Below, in pieces: positions 1 through 6,927 of a stretch of DNA of 9,559 bases (position 1 is its first letter; each line of letters starts with the position of its first letter). A program made the translations under genes and the position numbers. Source of the DNA: Deltaproteobacteria bacterium (lineage in GTDB: Bacteria > Desulfobacterota > Desulfobacteria > Desulfobacterales > JAFDCJ01); the NCBI GenBank assembly GCA_024277475.1, contig JAJRVC010000324.1, positions 1-9,559 of the forward strand, in the 5' to 3' direction. The notes beneath the pieces were generated by a model that had not been told where the DNA came from, did not search any database, and saw only the letters and a program-made list of their open reading frames with translations.

Positions 1-2
1 CC

Positions 3-116
3 AAAGGCGTGCGTAACGTCGCGCAGAAAATGCGACAGCTTATGCTCAATGTACGCTTGGTCTTTGACTATCTGCGCATGACTGAAAACTCATGTGCCTG
101 CGCATTTAAAAACTAG
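3..116 (+). CDS. 3' end of an unidentified upstream gene (partial)
   Basis: From base 3 one frame stays open for 37 codons to a TAG at 114-116. The other two forward frames close earlier, at TAA 14-16 and TGA 79-81. The predicted tail includes NVAQKMRQLML and FDYLRMTENSCAC and has no long low-complexity run. It is basic near the front and Cys-containing at the end. I do not recognise the family. A transposase tail is possible but unsupported. The reading rests only on the open frame and plausible composition, so it may not be coding. Confidence 0.4.
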   Translation, partial: KGVRNVAQKMRQLMLNVRLVFDYLRMTENSCACAFKN

Positions 117-150
117 AACAAATTTACCGTGGTTATTTCTTGACTCCTTT

Positions 151-178
151 TTGACATTGACTTCTGTTTTGATATAGC
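151..178 (+). promoter_or_regulatory. Candidate sigma70-type promoter of the catabolic operon
   Basis: A perfect -35 hexamer TTGACA (151-156) is followed after 16 nt by TATAGC (173-178), which matches four of six -10 positions. It lies about 75 nt before the first start codon, in AT-rich DNA between the upstream partial gene and the operon. TTGAC also occurs at 140-144 and 157-161, so the exact -35 is uncertain. The palindrome ATCATGAT (190-197), just downstream, could be an operator, but this is speculative. Confidence 0.4.
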
Positions 179-257
179 ATTTATAAACGATCATGATTAT
201 TTGTTTTTAAAGATTGGTGGCCGTTGACTATGAACAGTAAGAGGAAAGGAGCTGGAA

Positions 258-1334
258 ATGTCTAAAATATTGCTTGATGAACACATGGGCGAGGCAATCG
301 TATTCGGCGGCGCTGTCCTTGGCGGCGGCGGGGGAGGCCATATAGCCGGTGGCCTGGACGACGCCCGGCTGGCTGTTCGTTTAGGAAGTCCGGTCCTTAT
401 TTCGCTGGAGGAACTGGACGACGAAGATCAGGTCATCACGGCTTCAGCAGTTGGCGCTCCGGCGGCCAAGGATAAACTGGTGCGACCTGTCGATCATATC
501 CGGGCTATGGAGAGGGTTATCAATCAATATTCGGGAAACATAGTCGGCATCATTGCCAACGAGAACGGGGCCGGTTCCGGTGTAAACGGTTGGATTCAGG
601 CAGCCGTACTAGGCTTGCCCATGGTGGATGCACCCGCCAACGGCCGGGCACACCCAACCGGTCTGATGGGCGCTATGGGGCTCCATCGGGAAAAAGACTA
701 CCTTTCGATTCAATCGGCCGTGGGCGGCAATCCGTATCTTGACCTGCATCTGGAGATGATTACCCAGGGCCGACTGACTGTCACGGCCAACCTTGTACGG
801 CAGGCTGCGGTTCAGGCCGGTGGACTGGTCGCAGTCAGCCGGGATCCGGTTAGTGCGTTTTACCTGAGAAAAAATGCTGCGCCAGGAGCTACGACCCAAG
901 CCATGCGCATCGGCCAGGCTATCCTCGCTGCCAGGGGCAAAGGTGGTCAAGCCGTACTAAAGGCCATTACTTCAGTGCTCGGAGGAAAAATAGCCTGCCG
1001 GGGGGAGGTGGTTAGGCTTCAATTGGAAACAACGGGAGGCTATGATATTGGACTTGTGGAGCTCAGGGGTGACCGGTCGGCCGAACTGACTTTCTGGAAC
1101 GAATTCATGACCCTGGATTTTGACGGGCACCGGGAAGTGACATTTCCGGACCTCATTACCCTGCTTTCCCTGCAAACAGGACTACCGGTTTCTTCGGCTG
1201 AATTGGCCAAGGGTGATCAAGTTGCCGTGTTGACAGTGTCAAAAGATAACCTGATACTCGGAAAAGGCGTTTTGCTCCCGGAAACGCTGGCGGAGGCGGA
1301 AGCGGCCATTGGAAAGCCTTTAATTCAGGTCTAA
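258..1334 (+). CDS. DUF917 / S-methyl-thiohydantoin desulfurase-domain protein
   Basis: The 358-residue product has the usual length of DUF917 proteins (PF06032). What is seen: a Gly-rich stretch near the N-terminus (GGAVLGGGGGGHIAGG, about residues 17-32), then NENGAGSGVN (101-110), LGLPMVDAPANGRAHP (118-133) and GLMGAMGLH. These match the family pattern of a Gly loop, an E-x-G-x-x-N region, and 'G-P-V-D-A...GRA-P'. No signal peptide or membrane segment is visible, so it is probably cytosolic. The start is well supported by AAAGGAG (245-251), 6 nt before ATG. Family members often sit near hydantoinase/oxoprolinase genes and are linked to thiohydantoin or hydantoin-like rings, but few have been studied. 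No HyuA/HyuB partner lies here; the next gene is an M20 amidohydrolase. A role in handling a cyclic amide or thioamide is inference. Confidence 0.75.
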   Translation: MSKILLDEHMGEAIVFGGAVLGGGGGGHIAGGLDDARLAVRLGSPVLISLEELDDEDQVITASAVGAPAAKDKLVRPVDHIRAMERVINQYSGNIVGIIANENGAGSGVNGWIQAAVLGLPMVDAPANGRAHPTGLMGAMGLHREKDYLSIQSAVGGNPYLDLHLEMITQGRLTVTANLVRQAAVQAGGLVAVSRDPVSAFYLRKNAAPGATTQAMRIGQAILAARGKGGQAVLKAITSVLGGKIACRGEVVRLQLETTGGYDIGLVELRGDRSAELTFWNEFMTLDFDGHREVTFPDLITLLSLQTGLPVSSAELAKGDQVAVLTVSKDNLILGKGVLLPETLAEAEAAIGKPLIQV

Positions 1335-1394
1335 ATTAAAAAATCGGTTAAAAAAACATACAGCGATACTGCATCGCAAACAGGAAATATTACC

Positions 1395-2576
1395 ATGACT
1401 GATATCGATGGAAACGAATTCAAAGATTGGCTAATTGGGATCAGACGAGACCTGCACATGTACCCTGAAACGGCCTATCAGGAAGTGCGAACCACCGAGC
1501 GGATCAAATCCGTTTTGGATGAGCTTGGGATTGAAACGCGGACATTTGAAGACATCACCGGTGTAGTCGGCTTGATCGGCAATCCTGACCGGGGACGGAC
1601 AGTGGCCTTGAGGGCCGACATCGATGCGCTGCCCATTGACGAGCTCAATGAAGTTGATTACCGATCCCGTCACGAGGGCCGGATGCACGCCTGCGGCCAC
1701 GACGCCAGCACCACCATCATGCTAGGTGTGGCCAGACGGTTGGCGGAATCAGGTCAGGCTGAACGTCTCAAGGGTGCAGTAAAGTTTCTGTTTCAGCCGG
1801 CTGAAGAGGGCGGTGCCGGTGCGCGGGCGATGATCGAACGCGGGGTTCTGGAGGACCCTTCAGTGGATTGGATCATGGCGGGTCATATGTTTCCGGAAAT
1901 GGAACTAAACACGGTAGGTATCTATCGAGCACAAAGCCATGCTTCGACGGACACCTTTACCCTTGAAATCGAGGGTAAGGGCGGTCACGGGGCTAAGCCT
2001 CATCAAGGTGTAGATCCGGTCGTAGCAGCCGGCAACTTTATATCAGCTATCCAGACAGTGGTTTCCCGAAGCGTTGATCCGCTGGAAACCGCCGTCATCA
2101 GCATTGGCCGGATCGAGGGCGGCCGAGCGGCCAACGTCATCCCCCAAAAGGTCAAAATCATGGGGACGATTCGAGCTTTGGACGTGACGGTCCGGCAGCA
2201 CCTTCATCAGCGCCTGCAGGAGATTGTTGCCGGACTGGAAACGATGTTCGGTGTTGTTTGCAGCCTGGACCTCGGTGATGGTTACCCGCCCTGCATTAAT
2301 GACAGCCAGGTATCGGCTTTTCTTTATAAAGTGGCCGCAGATATCGTCGGCGAAGATCGAGTGACCTATCTTCAGCCGACTACCGGTGGTGAGGACTTTG
2401 CCTTTTTTGCCCTGGAAAAACCGGCGGCGATTATTCGACTTGGCTGCAGCAATGAGTCCAAAGGACTGACCTTTCCTCTCCATTCGCCCCGATTCGATGT
2501 TGATGAAGATGTTCTTACCGTCGGTGTTGATGTCTTTACCGAAGCAGTTCTCCGCTTTCTAAAAAGCTCCGAGTAG
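1395..2576 (+). CDS. M20-family metal-dependent amidohydrolase (N-acyl amino acid / IAA-amino acid hydrolase type)
   Basis: This 393-residue protein carries the full M20D motif set. RRDLHMYPE is near residue 17 and RADIDALP is at 73-80. HACGHD is at 98-103, with metal ligands C100 and H102. QPAEEGG is at 134-140, with general base E137 and ligand E138. GH at 163-164 and LHSP at 362-365 (H363) supply the remaining His ligands. The dimerisation ('lid') domain begins near GKGGHGAKPHQGVDP (194-208), and ANVIPQ (246-251) is also typical. The family hydrolyses amide bonds of N-acyl or N-aroyl amino acids and conjugates. No signal peptide is seen, so it is probably cytosolic. AGGA (1382-1385) lies 9 nt before ATG, a modest ribosome site, and the gap to DUF917 is 60 nt. 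All catalytic residues are present, so it should be active. Its substrate is unknown, but in this operon it probably releases an acid for the CoA-transferase. Confidence 0.9.
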   Translation: MTDIDGNEFKDWLIGIRRDLHMYPETAYQEVRTTERIKSVLDELGIETRTFEDITGVVGLIGNPDRGRTVALRADIDALPIDELNEVDYRSRHEGRMHACGHDASTTIMLGVARRLAESGQAERLKGAVKFLFQPAEEGGAGARAMIERGVLEDPSVDWIMAGHMFPEMELNTVGIYRAQSHASTDTFTLEIEGKGGHGAKPHQGVDPVVAAGNFISAIQTVVSRSVDPLETAVISIGRIEGGRAANVIPQKVKIMGTIRALDVTVRQHLHQRLQEIVAGLETMFGVVCSLDLGDGYPPCINDSQVSAFLYKVAADIVGEDRVTYLQPTTGGEDFAFFALEKPAAIIRLGCSNESKGLTFPLHSPRFDVDEDVLTVGVDVFTEAVLRFLKSSE

Positions 2577-2651
2577 CTATCAGATAGCAGCAGATTATAT
2601 TTGCGGTTTGTTAGGCGTTTTGAATCGATGTTCAATTAAAAGGAGATTTAG

Positions 2652-3707
2652 ATGGAAAAATACATGCAGCCGGATAAACGGATGACCGCCCGGCAAGCTA
2701 TCGGGCGCTTCGTTAACGACGGTGATTCTTTCGTTTTTGCCAATTGTCTTTACTGTATGCCCCTGGCCCTGACCCATGAAATTATCCGTCAGGGCAAAAA
2801 AAAACTGATGGTTTTTCAGCAGGGCGGCATTGAAGAGATCGACCAGCTTCTGGAAACCGGCACCATTGACCGGTTGGTTATCGCTTATAACTTCAGAATC
2901 GGTGGTAAACGTATAACGACACCGCTGGACCGGGCCTTAAAAGAAGGCCGGGTGGCCATAGAGGAGATGACAAATCATACCCTGCTTTCAATGATGAAAG
3001 CCGGGGCCATGGGATACCCGTTTATACCGGTTCTGGCCGGCACGGCGGCCACGGACGTGGTCAAGCGCAAGGGCTTTCTCGGTAATCAGCGCTTTGCTGA
3101 AATTATCGATCCATTTTCCGGCCAGCAAGTACTGGTGGTGAAGGGATACACCCCGGATGTTGCCATTATCCATGTCCAGAGGGCGGATAAACTCGGCAAT
3201 GCTCAGCTGTGGGGGGCCATGATAAACAGCAAATGGGCTGCGCTGGCCGCCAAAAAAGTAATTGTATCCGCTGAAAAAATCGTCGACAGCGATGTAATTA
3301 AATCCGCACCGCATTTGACCATCGTTCCGGCCCACAAAGTCTGTGCGGTGGTGGAATGCCCCTGGGGGGCGCATCCTTCTGAAGTGGCCGGCCACTATGA
3401 CTATGACATGTTGTTTAGAGTGCTTTTTTTCGCCTCCAACGGTTCGCCGGAAACCTTCAAAGCCTGGCTGGATGAATGGATTTACGGGGTTGCCGACCGG
3501 CAGGAATACATACAGCACTATTTGCAACAGTTTGGGGAAAATACGTTGGAGACGCTGCGGGCCGAACCCTTTCCAAGTGTTCCGGCCGACTATGGTTTTT
3601 CATTTAAACCGGCCTGGGATGCCAACGACTATTCGCAACAGCTGGACATGAAAATGGATCAGTATATCCAGATGCTTGAAGACAAGGGGGAGTTGATCGA
3701 TGGCTAA
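2652..3707 (+). CDS. Class I CoA-transferase, alpha subunit (glutaconate CoA-transferase type)
   Basis: The 351-residue product resembles GctA-type subunits of family I CoA-transferases and is slightly longer than Acidaminococcus GctA (about 320). Visible landmarks are the N-terminal KRMTARQAIGRFVNDGDSFVF, a VFQQGG segment where GctA has a Gly-rich substrate loop, DVAIIHVQRAD.GNAQLWG mid-protein, and GAHPS..GHYDYD towards the C-terminus, a hallmark of this branch. The alpha subunit helps bind CoA and substrate, while the catalytic Glu comes from the beta subunit encoded next. AGGAG (2641-2645) lies 6 nt before ATG. The Gly-rich loop differs from glutaconate enzymes as I remember them, so the acid substrate may not be glutaconate. 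Expected reaction: transfer of CoA from a donor such as acetyl-CoA or succinyl-CoA to a carboxylic acid. Confidence 0.88.
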   Translation: MEKYMQPDKRMTARQAIGRFVNDGDSFVFANCLYCMPLALTHEIIRQGKKKLMVFQQGGIEEIDQLLETGTIDRLVIAYNFRIGGKRITTPLDRALKEGRVAIEEMTNHTLLSMMKAGAMGYPFIPVLAGTAATDVVKRKGFLGNQRFAEIIDPFSGQQVLVVKGYTPDVAIIHVQRADKLGNAQLWGAMINSKWAALAAKKVIVSAEKIVDSDVIKSAPHLTIVPAHKVCAVVECPWGAHPSEVAGHYDYDMLFRVLFFASNGSPETFKAWLDEWIYGVADRQEYIQHYLQQFGENTLETLRAEPFPSVPADYGFSFKPAWDANDYSQQLDMKMDQYIQMLEDKGELIDG

Positions 3708-4539
3708 ATATACGATTTCCGAGCTTATCATTTCGCGGGCGGCAAAAGAGATTGAAGACGACCAGATGGTGGTTATCGGCCAGGGCATTGCCATGGGCGC
3801 CGGAGTGCTGGCTAAAAACACACACGCTCCCAATAGTGTCATATTGACCGAAGCCGGCATGCTGGGATTTGAGCCTTTCAAGGTCCCGCTGCACATTGCC
3901 GACCCAAGCTGCACCCGGGGGTTTACTTACTCGTGCGACATGATCGATATTTTTTCAACCATTTTAAACCGCGGTTACGTGGATGTCAGTTTTCTGGGTG
4001 TGGGGCAAATCGACCGCTACGGTAACATGAACAGCAGTTACATCGGTGATCCTGACAATTTCGACTTCCGAATGACCGGTGCCGGCGGAGCCCCCGAGTT
4101 TGTCGGATATTCACACAAGACAATTCTCACCATGCTGGGCGGCGAATTTGTTGAAAAACTGGACTACATCACCTCACCGGGATATCTAAACGGCGGCAAT
4201 TCACGGTATGAAGCCGGTATGCCGCCGGGTTCCGGGCCCCGGATTCTGATCAGCACCCAGGGGACCTTCAAATTCGACGAAAAGACAAAAGAAATCTACC
4301 TGGCGGGCTTGCACCCCGGGGTGTCTCTTGACGAGGTGAAGTCGACCGTGCCATGGGATCTCAAGGTGGCGGAAAAACTTGAGCAGACCCCGCCGCCAAC
4401 CACCGGTGAGCTGGATATCCTGCGGCGGTTCGCTCCGGAGATATCGATGAGCAGAAAGCTGCAGGTGGAAGCCGTTGTCAACCGCGTTTTCCGGATCCTT
4501 GAAAAAAATAAAAAAAGCCACCAAAACCAGGAGAACTGA
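3700..4539 (+). CDS. Class I CoA-transferase, beta subunit (catalytic; glutaconate CoA-transferase type)
   Basis: The 279-residue product aligns end to end, as I recall the sequence, with GctB. Shared stretches include IGQGIAMGAGVLAK, VILTEAG, GVGQIDRYGNMNSSYIG, MTGAGGAPE, DYITSPGY and FKFDEKTKEIYLA. Glu51 in TEAG falls where Acidaminococcus GctB has its catalytic Glu54, which forms the glutamyl-CoA thioester. That argues for a true CoA-transferase rather than an IpdAB-like hydrolase lacking this residue. The ATG overlaps the end of the alpha gene by 8 nt, and AGGGGGAG (3685-3692) sits 7 nt upstream, so the subunits are probably translationally coupled. The C-terminus is Lys/Asn-rich and looks natural. 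Partner: the alpha subunit at 2652-3707. Confidence 0.9.
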   Translation: MAKYTISELIISRAAKEIEDDQMVVIGQGIAMGAGVLAKNTHAPNSVILTEAGMLGFEPFKVPLHIADPSCTRGFTYSCDMIDIFSTILNRGYVDVSFLGVGQIDRYGNMNSSYIGDPDNFDFRMTGAGGAPEFVGYSHKTILTMLGGEFVEKLDYITSPGYLNGGNSRYEAGMPPGSGPRILISTQGTFKFDEKTKEIYLAGLHPGVSLDEVKSTVPWDLKVAEKLEQTPPPTTGELDILRRFAPEISMSRKLQVEAVVNRVFRILEKNKKSHQNQEN

Positions 4540-4540
4540 T

Positions 4541-5506
4541 ATGCACCCACCCTGTAAAATTATTGACTCGTTATGCTACGTCCCGACCGAAGAGGTCATC
4601 CTGGATTTGATCGTATCGCTGCCGCCCCAGATGGCCCGGTACCTGAAGGATGTTTTTGGCCCCCGGGTGGCCCCGTTGCTGGCAATGGAGGCAGACGCGC
4701 TCTATCAAATGAAAACCACCATGACCACCGGCGAGCTCACGGAAGCCCTGGCTCCAAAAGTCAAGGCACTGGCGATGCCGCTGACTGATTTTGTAGCCGA
4801 ACTTCATAAAACGGGCGTGGAAAAAGCCGTTATTTTTAACCTGGACGAGGAAACCCCTTCCGGCCTGAAGGGCCTGCCCAACGATTATTACGCGGACATT
4901 GTCAAGCAATACCCGGAGACATTTATTGGTATCGCGGGCATTGACCCGCTCAAGGGAATGGATGCGGTCCGCGAGATCAGGCGCAGCCACGCCCTGGGCC
5001 TACGGGGTATCGCGGTGCGCCCCTTCATGTTCGGCATCCCCCCCCACCACGCGAAGATGTATCCCTTATACGCCGCCTGTGTAGAGCTGGACATCCCGGT
5101 ATGGTTTCACCTGTCCATCAACTACTCCACGAACACTATGGAAGTCGAGCGGCCGGTTTACCTGGACATCGTGGCCCAGGATTTTCCAGAACTGAAAATC
5201 ATTGCCGGTCACGGCGGGTGGCCCTGGGTGGCTGAAATGATGGCCGTGGCCTGGCGCAACCCCAATATTTATGTCGACATCGCTTCCTACCTGCCGAAAT
5301 ATTTTACAAAACCGGGGGCCGGCTGGGAATCCCTGCTGCATTTCGGCAACTCGGTGCTCCAGGACCGGGTACTGTTTGGATCCACCTGGCTTTTTATGGG
5401 CATGAGCATCCGGCAACTGGCCGACCAGGTCCTGGAATTGCCGCTAAAGCAGGCAGTCAAAGAAAAATGGCTGTATAAAAACGCCCGAAAGCTTTTTGCA
5501 CGGTAA
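4541..5506 (+). CDS. Amidohydrolase-2 family (PF04909) protein with degenerate metal site
   Basis: I chose the ATG at 4541 (321 residues) because AGGAGA lies just before it, overlapping the stop of the beta subunit, with a 1-nt gap. An in-frame ATG at 4475 would run 22 lysine-rich codons inside the preceding gene and is unlikely. The fold signature fits ACMSD/resorcylate-decarboxylase-like TIM barrels: VEKAVIFN, YPETFIGIAGIDP, LGLRGIAVRPF, PVWFH (H190), IIAGHGGWPW (H224), NIYVDIASY, VLFGSTW and a C-terminal KEKWLYKNARKLF helix. The usual HxH after the first strand is replaced by DSLCY (9-13), and the final 'GSD' Asp by GST (T282). The protein may therefore bind metal differently, not bind it, or be non-hydrolytic. 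Cytosolic. Its close packing with the CoA-transferase genes suggests it acts on the same acid or its CoA ester. Confidence 0.82.
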   Translation: MHPPCKIIDSLCYVPTEEVILDLIVSLPPQMARYLKDVFGPRVAPLLAMEADALYQMKTTMTTGELTEALAPKVKALAMPLTDFVAELHKTGVEKAVIFNLDEETPSGLKGLPNDYYADIVKQYPETFIGIAGIDPLKGMDAVREIRRSHALGLRGIAVRPFMFGIPPHHAKMYPLYAACVELDIPVWFHLSINYSTNTMEVERPVYLDIVAQDFPELKIIAGHGGWPWVAEMMAVAWRNPNIYVDIASYLPKYFTKPGAGWESLLHFGNSVLQDRVLFGSTWLFMGMSIRQLADQVLELPLKQAVKEKWLYKNARKLFAR

Positions 5507-5554
5507 CTCTATTTTCTCAAAAAAGATCCCCCTCCTTCGGACGCGTTTCATCAC
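5507..5554 (+). repeat. Direct repeat copy 1 flanking the efflux module
   Basis: This 48-nt stretch begins one base after the amidohydrolase stop codon. It matches 9149-9195 at about 41 of 48 aligned positions, with one single-base gap. Shared blocks include CTCTAT, AAAAAGATCCCC, TCGGAC and TTCATCAC. It has no convincing terminator hairpin. It may be a dispersed genomic repeat or the scar of a recombination that placed the efflux genes here. Confidence 0.75.
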
Positions 5555-5594
5555 AGGCTGCCGGGCATTCGGACAGTCTTTTCCCCATAGTTGC

Positions 5595-5606
5595 AACGCT
5601 AGCGTT
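5595..5606. promoter_or_regulatory. Perfect 12-bp palindrome (possible operator)
   Basis: AACGCTAGCGTT is a perfect 12-bp palindrome without a loop, immediately preceded by the overlapping palindrome GTTGCAAC (5590-5597). It lies between the two gene blocks, about 65-75 nt upstream of the FNR-like site. The lack of a loop fits a dimeric-protein site better than a terminator. No regulator can be named, and chance is possible. Confidence 0.25.
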
Positions 5607-5642
5607 TTCTCGACGGACATACCACGGCCCAAACATAACAAC

Positions 5643-5735
5643 ACTGATATTTTTTTTAAAATTTTCAAATCTTGACCTACGTCAAAGACCGTACATTCAA
5701 AATAGAGCAAAATTCTTCTAAAACTGATATTTTTT
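5643..5735 (+). repeat. Pair of 13-nt direct repeats around the efflux promoter
   Basis: ACTGATATTTTTT occurs at 5643-5655 and again at 5723-5735, exactly 80 nt apart. Each copy continues into A/T-rich DNA. The pair brackets the FNR-like palindrome and the candidate -10. It could mark a regulator site pair, curved DNA or a small duplication. The repeat itself is certain; its function is unknown. Confidence 0.55.
5672..5713 (+). promoter_or_regulatory. FNR/CRP-type operator with class II promoter spacing
   Basis: TTGAC-CTAC-GTCAA (5672-5685) is a perfect inverted repeat of the TTGAC-N4-GTCAA type, used by FNR/DNR/NnrR-like members of the CRP/FNR family. If its centre lies at -41.5, transcription would start near 5720 and the -10 hexamer would be 5708-5713. 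That hexamer reads CAAAAT, four of six matches to consensus. This is the geometry of class II activation, so the efflux operon may be induced by low oxygen, nitrosative stress or a related redox cue. The operator is seen directly; the regulator and the start site are inferred. Confidence 0.5.
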
Positions 5736-5757
5736 AATTCAGAAAGGCGAAACGCTG

Positions 5758-6927
5758 GTGACAATAAACTTTAAAACAACCTGGAAATGGATAAAAAAGG
5801 GCATCAAGGTTTTTATCCTCGTTGCGATACTTGCCGCCGCCATTTATTGGGCTAAATTTACGCCTGTTCCTGTGGCGACCTATCAGGTCCAACGCGGCCA
5901 AATCGTGGGGGAAGTTATGGGTACCGGCACCTTGGATGCCAAAATAAAAGCAATCATTAGCTCGAAGATTTCAGGTCGTATCGAGGAAGTGCTGGTCGAT
6001 CAGGGTGATAAAGTGGTTGCCGGTCAATTGCTGGTGAAACTCGACGATGACCAACTTAGGCAGCAGGTGAAAATTGCACAGGCCGGCATTGAGACCGCCC
6101 GATCCGGGGTTGACCGGGCCAAAACTGACCTGGAGTTTGCAGCTGCCGTTTTAGACATGGCGAAAAAAAACTATGCCCGCCATAAAACCCTGCTGCCACA
6201 AAACGCAACTTCCCAGGCTGAATTCGAAAAAGCTGTTGAGGGTCTGGCGGTTGCAAAGGCGGGGGTTAAACGAGCTCAAGCAGAGATTACCGAATCCCGC
6301 AAAAAAGTTGCCGAAGCAGATAGGACGCTTGCCTTTCGCAAAAGCCAGTTGGAGGACAGCCAAATTCAGGCCCCCTTTAATGGCATAATTCTTTACAGGG
6401 AGCGCGACCCCGGAAATGTGGTCGTTCCGGGAAGTGAAATTCTATCACTCATATCAACTGAGATTCTCTGGATTCGTGCATGGATCGGTGAGACAGAGAG
6501 GGCCAAAATAAAATTGGGGCAATCTGCCCGGGTTATTTTTCGTTCCCAGCCCGAACATCCCTATCCGGGCCATGTTGCACGCATAGCCGTTGAAGTCGAC
6601 AAAGAAACACGTGAGTTTATTGCGGATGTTCATGCCGGCGAACTACCCGCCAATTGGGCCATAGGACAACGCGCCGAAGTCTATATTGAAACCGCAAAAA
6701 GAAACAATGCCCTTATCATTCCGGCTAAATTTATAAAATGGCGGGGCAATCAAGCCGGCGTTTTTACCAACAATGAAGGCACGGCGGCGTGGCATCCGGT
6801 GCAACTGGGCTTGCATCACGGCAGCCTCGTTGAAATTGTCAAGGGGCTGGATGAAGGTAACCGTATCGTTAATCCGATAAATGCGAAAGACAAGTTAACC
6901 GATCACACGAGGATATCCATTCAGTGA
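5758..6927 (+). CDS. HlyD/MacA/DevB-type periplasmic adaptor (membrane fusion) protein
   Basis: The 389-residue adaptor begins at GTG, with AGAAAGG (5741-5747) 10 nt upstream. It has a basic N-terminus and one membrane anchor (about 17-33, VFILVAILAAAIYW), giving a periplasmic body. The first half of the lipoyl-like domain follows (GTGTLDAK...GRIEEVLVDQGDKVVAGQLL, about 55-95). A long Ala/Lys/Glu-rich coiled-coil hairpin spans about 100-195. The second lipoyl half is SQIQAPFNGII (201-211), then come a beta-barrel (about 235-310) and a membrane-proximal domain to the end. This is the standard RND/ABC adaptor order. It should bridge the permease encoded next to a TolC-like outer-membrane channel, which is not in this window. 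The gene ends in a 4-nt overlap with the permease. Whether it serves drug, lipid or siderophore export cannot be told. Confidence 0.9.
   Translation: MTINFKTTWKWIKKGIKVFILVAILAAAIYWAKFTPVPVATYQVQRGQIVGEVMGTGTLDAKIKAIISSKISGRIEEVLVDQGDKVVAGQLLVKLDDDQLRQQVKIAQAGIETARSGVDRAKTDLEFAAAVLDMAKKNYARHKTLLPQNATSQAEFEKAVEGLAVAKAGVKRAQAEITESRKKVAEADRTLAFRKSQLEDSQIQAPFNGIILYRERDPGNVVVPGSEILSLISTEILWIRAWIGETERAKIKLGQSARVIFRSQPEHPYPGHVARIAVEVDKETREFIADVHAGELPANWAIGQRAEVYIETAKRNNALIIPAKFIKWRGNQAGVFTNNEGTAAWHPVQLGLHHGSLVEIVKGLDEGNRIVNPINAKDKLTDHTRISIQ

Noticed and set aside
2576..2588. GCTATC-A-GATAGC inverted repeat across the M20 stop codon as terminator or operator
   Set aside because: Six-bp arms with a single-base centre cannot form a usual hairpin, no T-run follows, and the next gene has its own ribosome site in what looks like one operon.
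3343..3651. Alternative 102-codon frame on the + strand within the CoA-transferase alpha gene
   Set aside because: It overlaps a gene with clear family motifs throughout, and its translation is rich in Trp/Pro/Arg without recognisable motifs.
4475..4540. Earlier in-frame ATG for the amidohydrolase at 4475
   Set aside because: The extra 22 codons lie within the CoA-transferase beta gene, are Lys/Arg-rich and lack a family match; the ATG at 4541 has a clear ribosome site.
5507..5554. Intrinsic terminator after the amidohydrolase
   Set aside because: The region is C- and A-rich with only a 3-bp TCC/GGA pairing, and the A-run precedes rather than follows it.
5444..5764. Minus-strand 106-codon frame in the intergenic region
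   Set aside because: It overlaps the end of the amidohydrolase and the efflux promoter, lacks a convincing ribosome site, and its only noteworthy part corresponds to the direct repeat, whose second copy stops early in the same frame.
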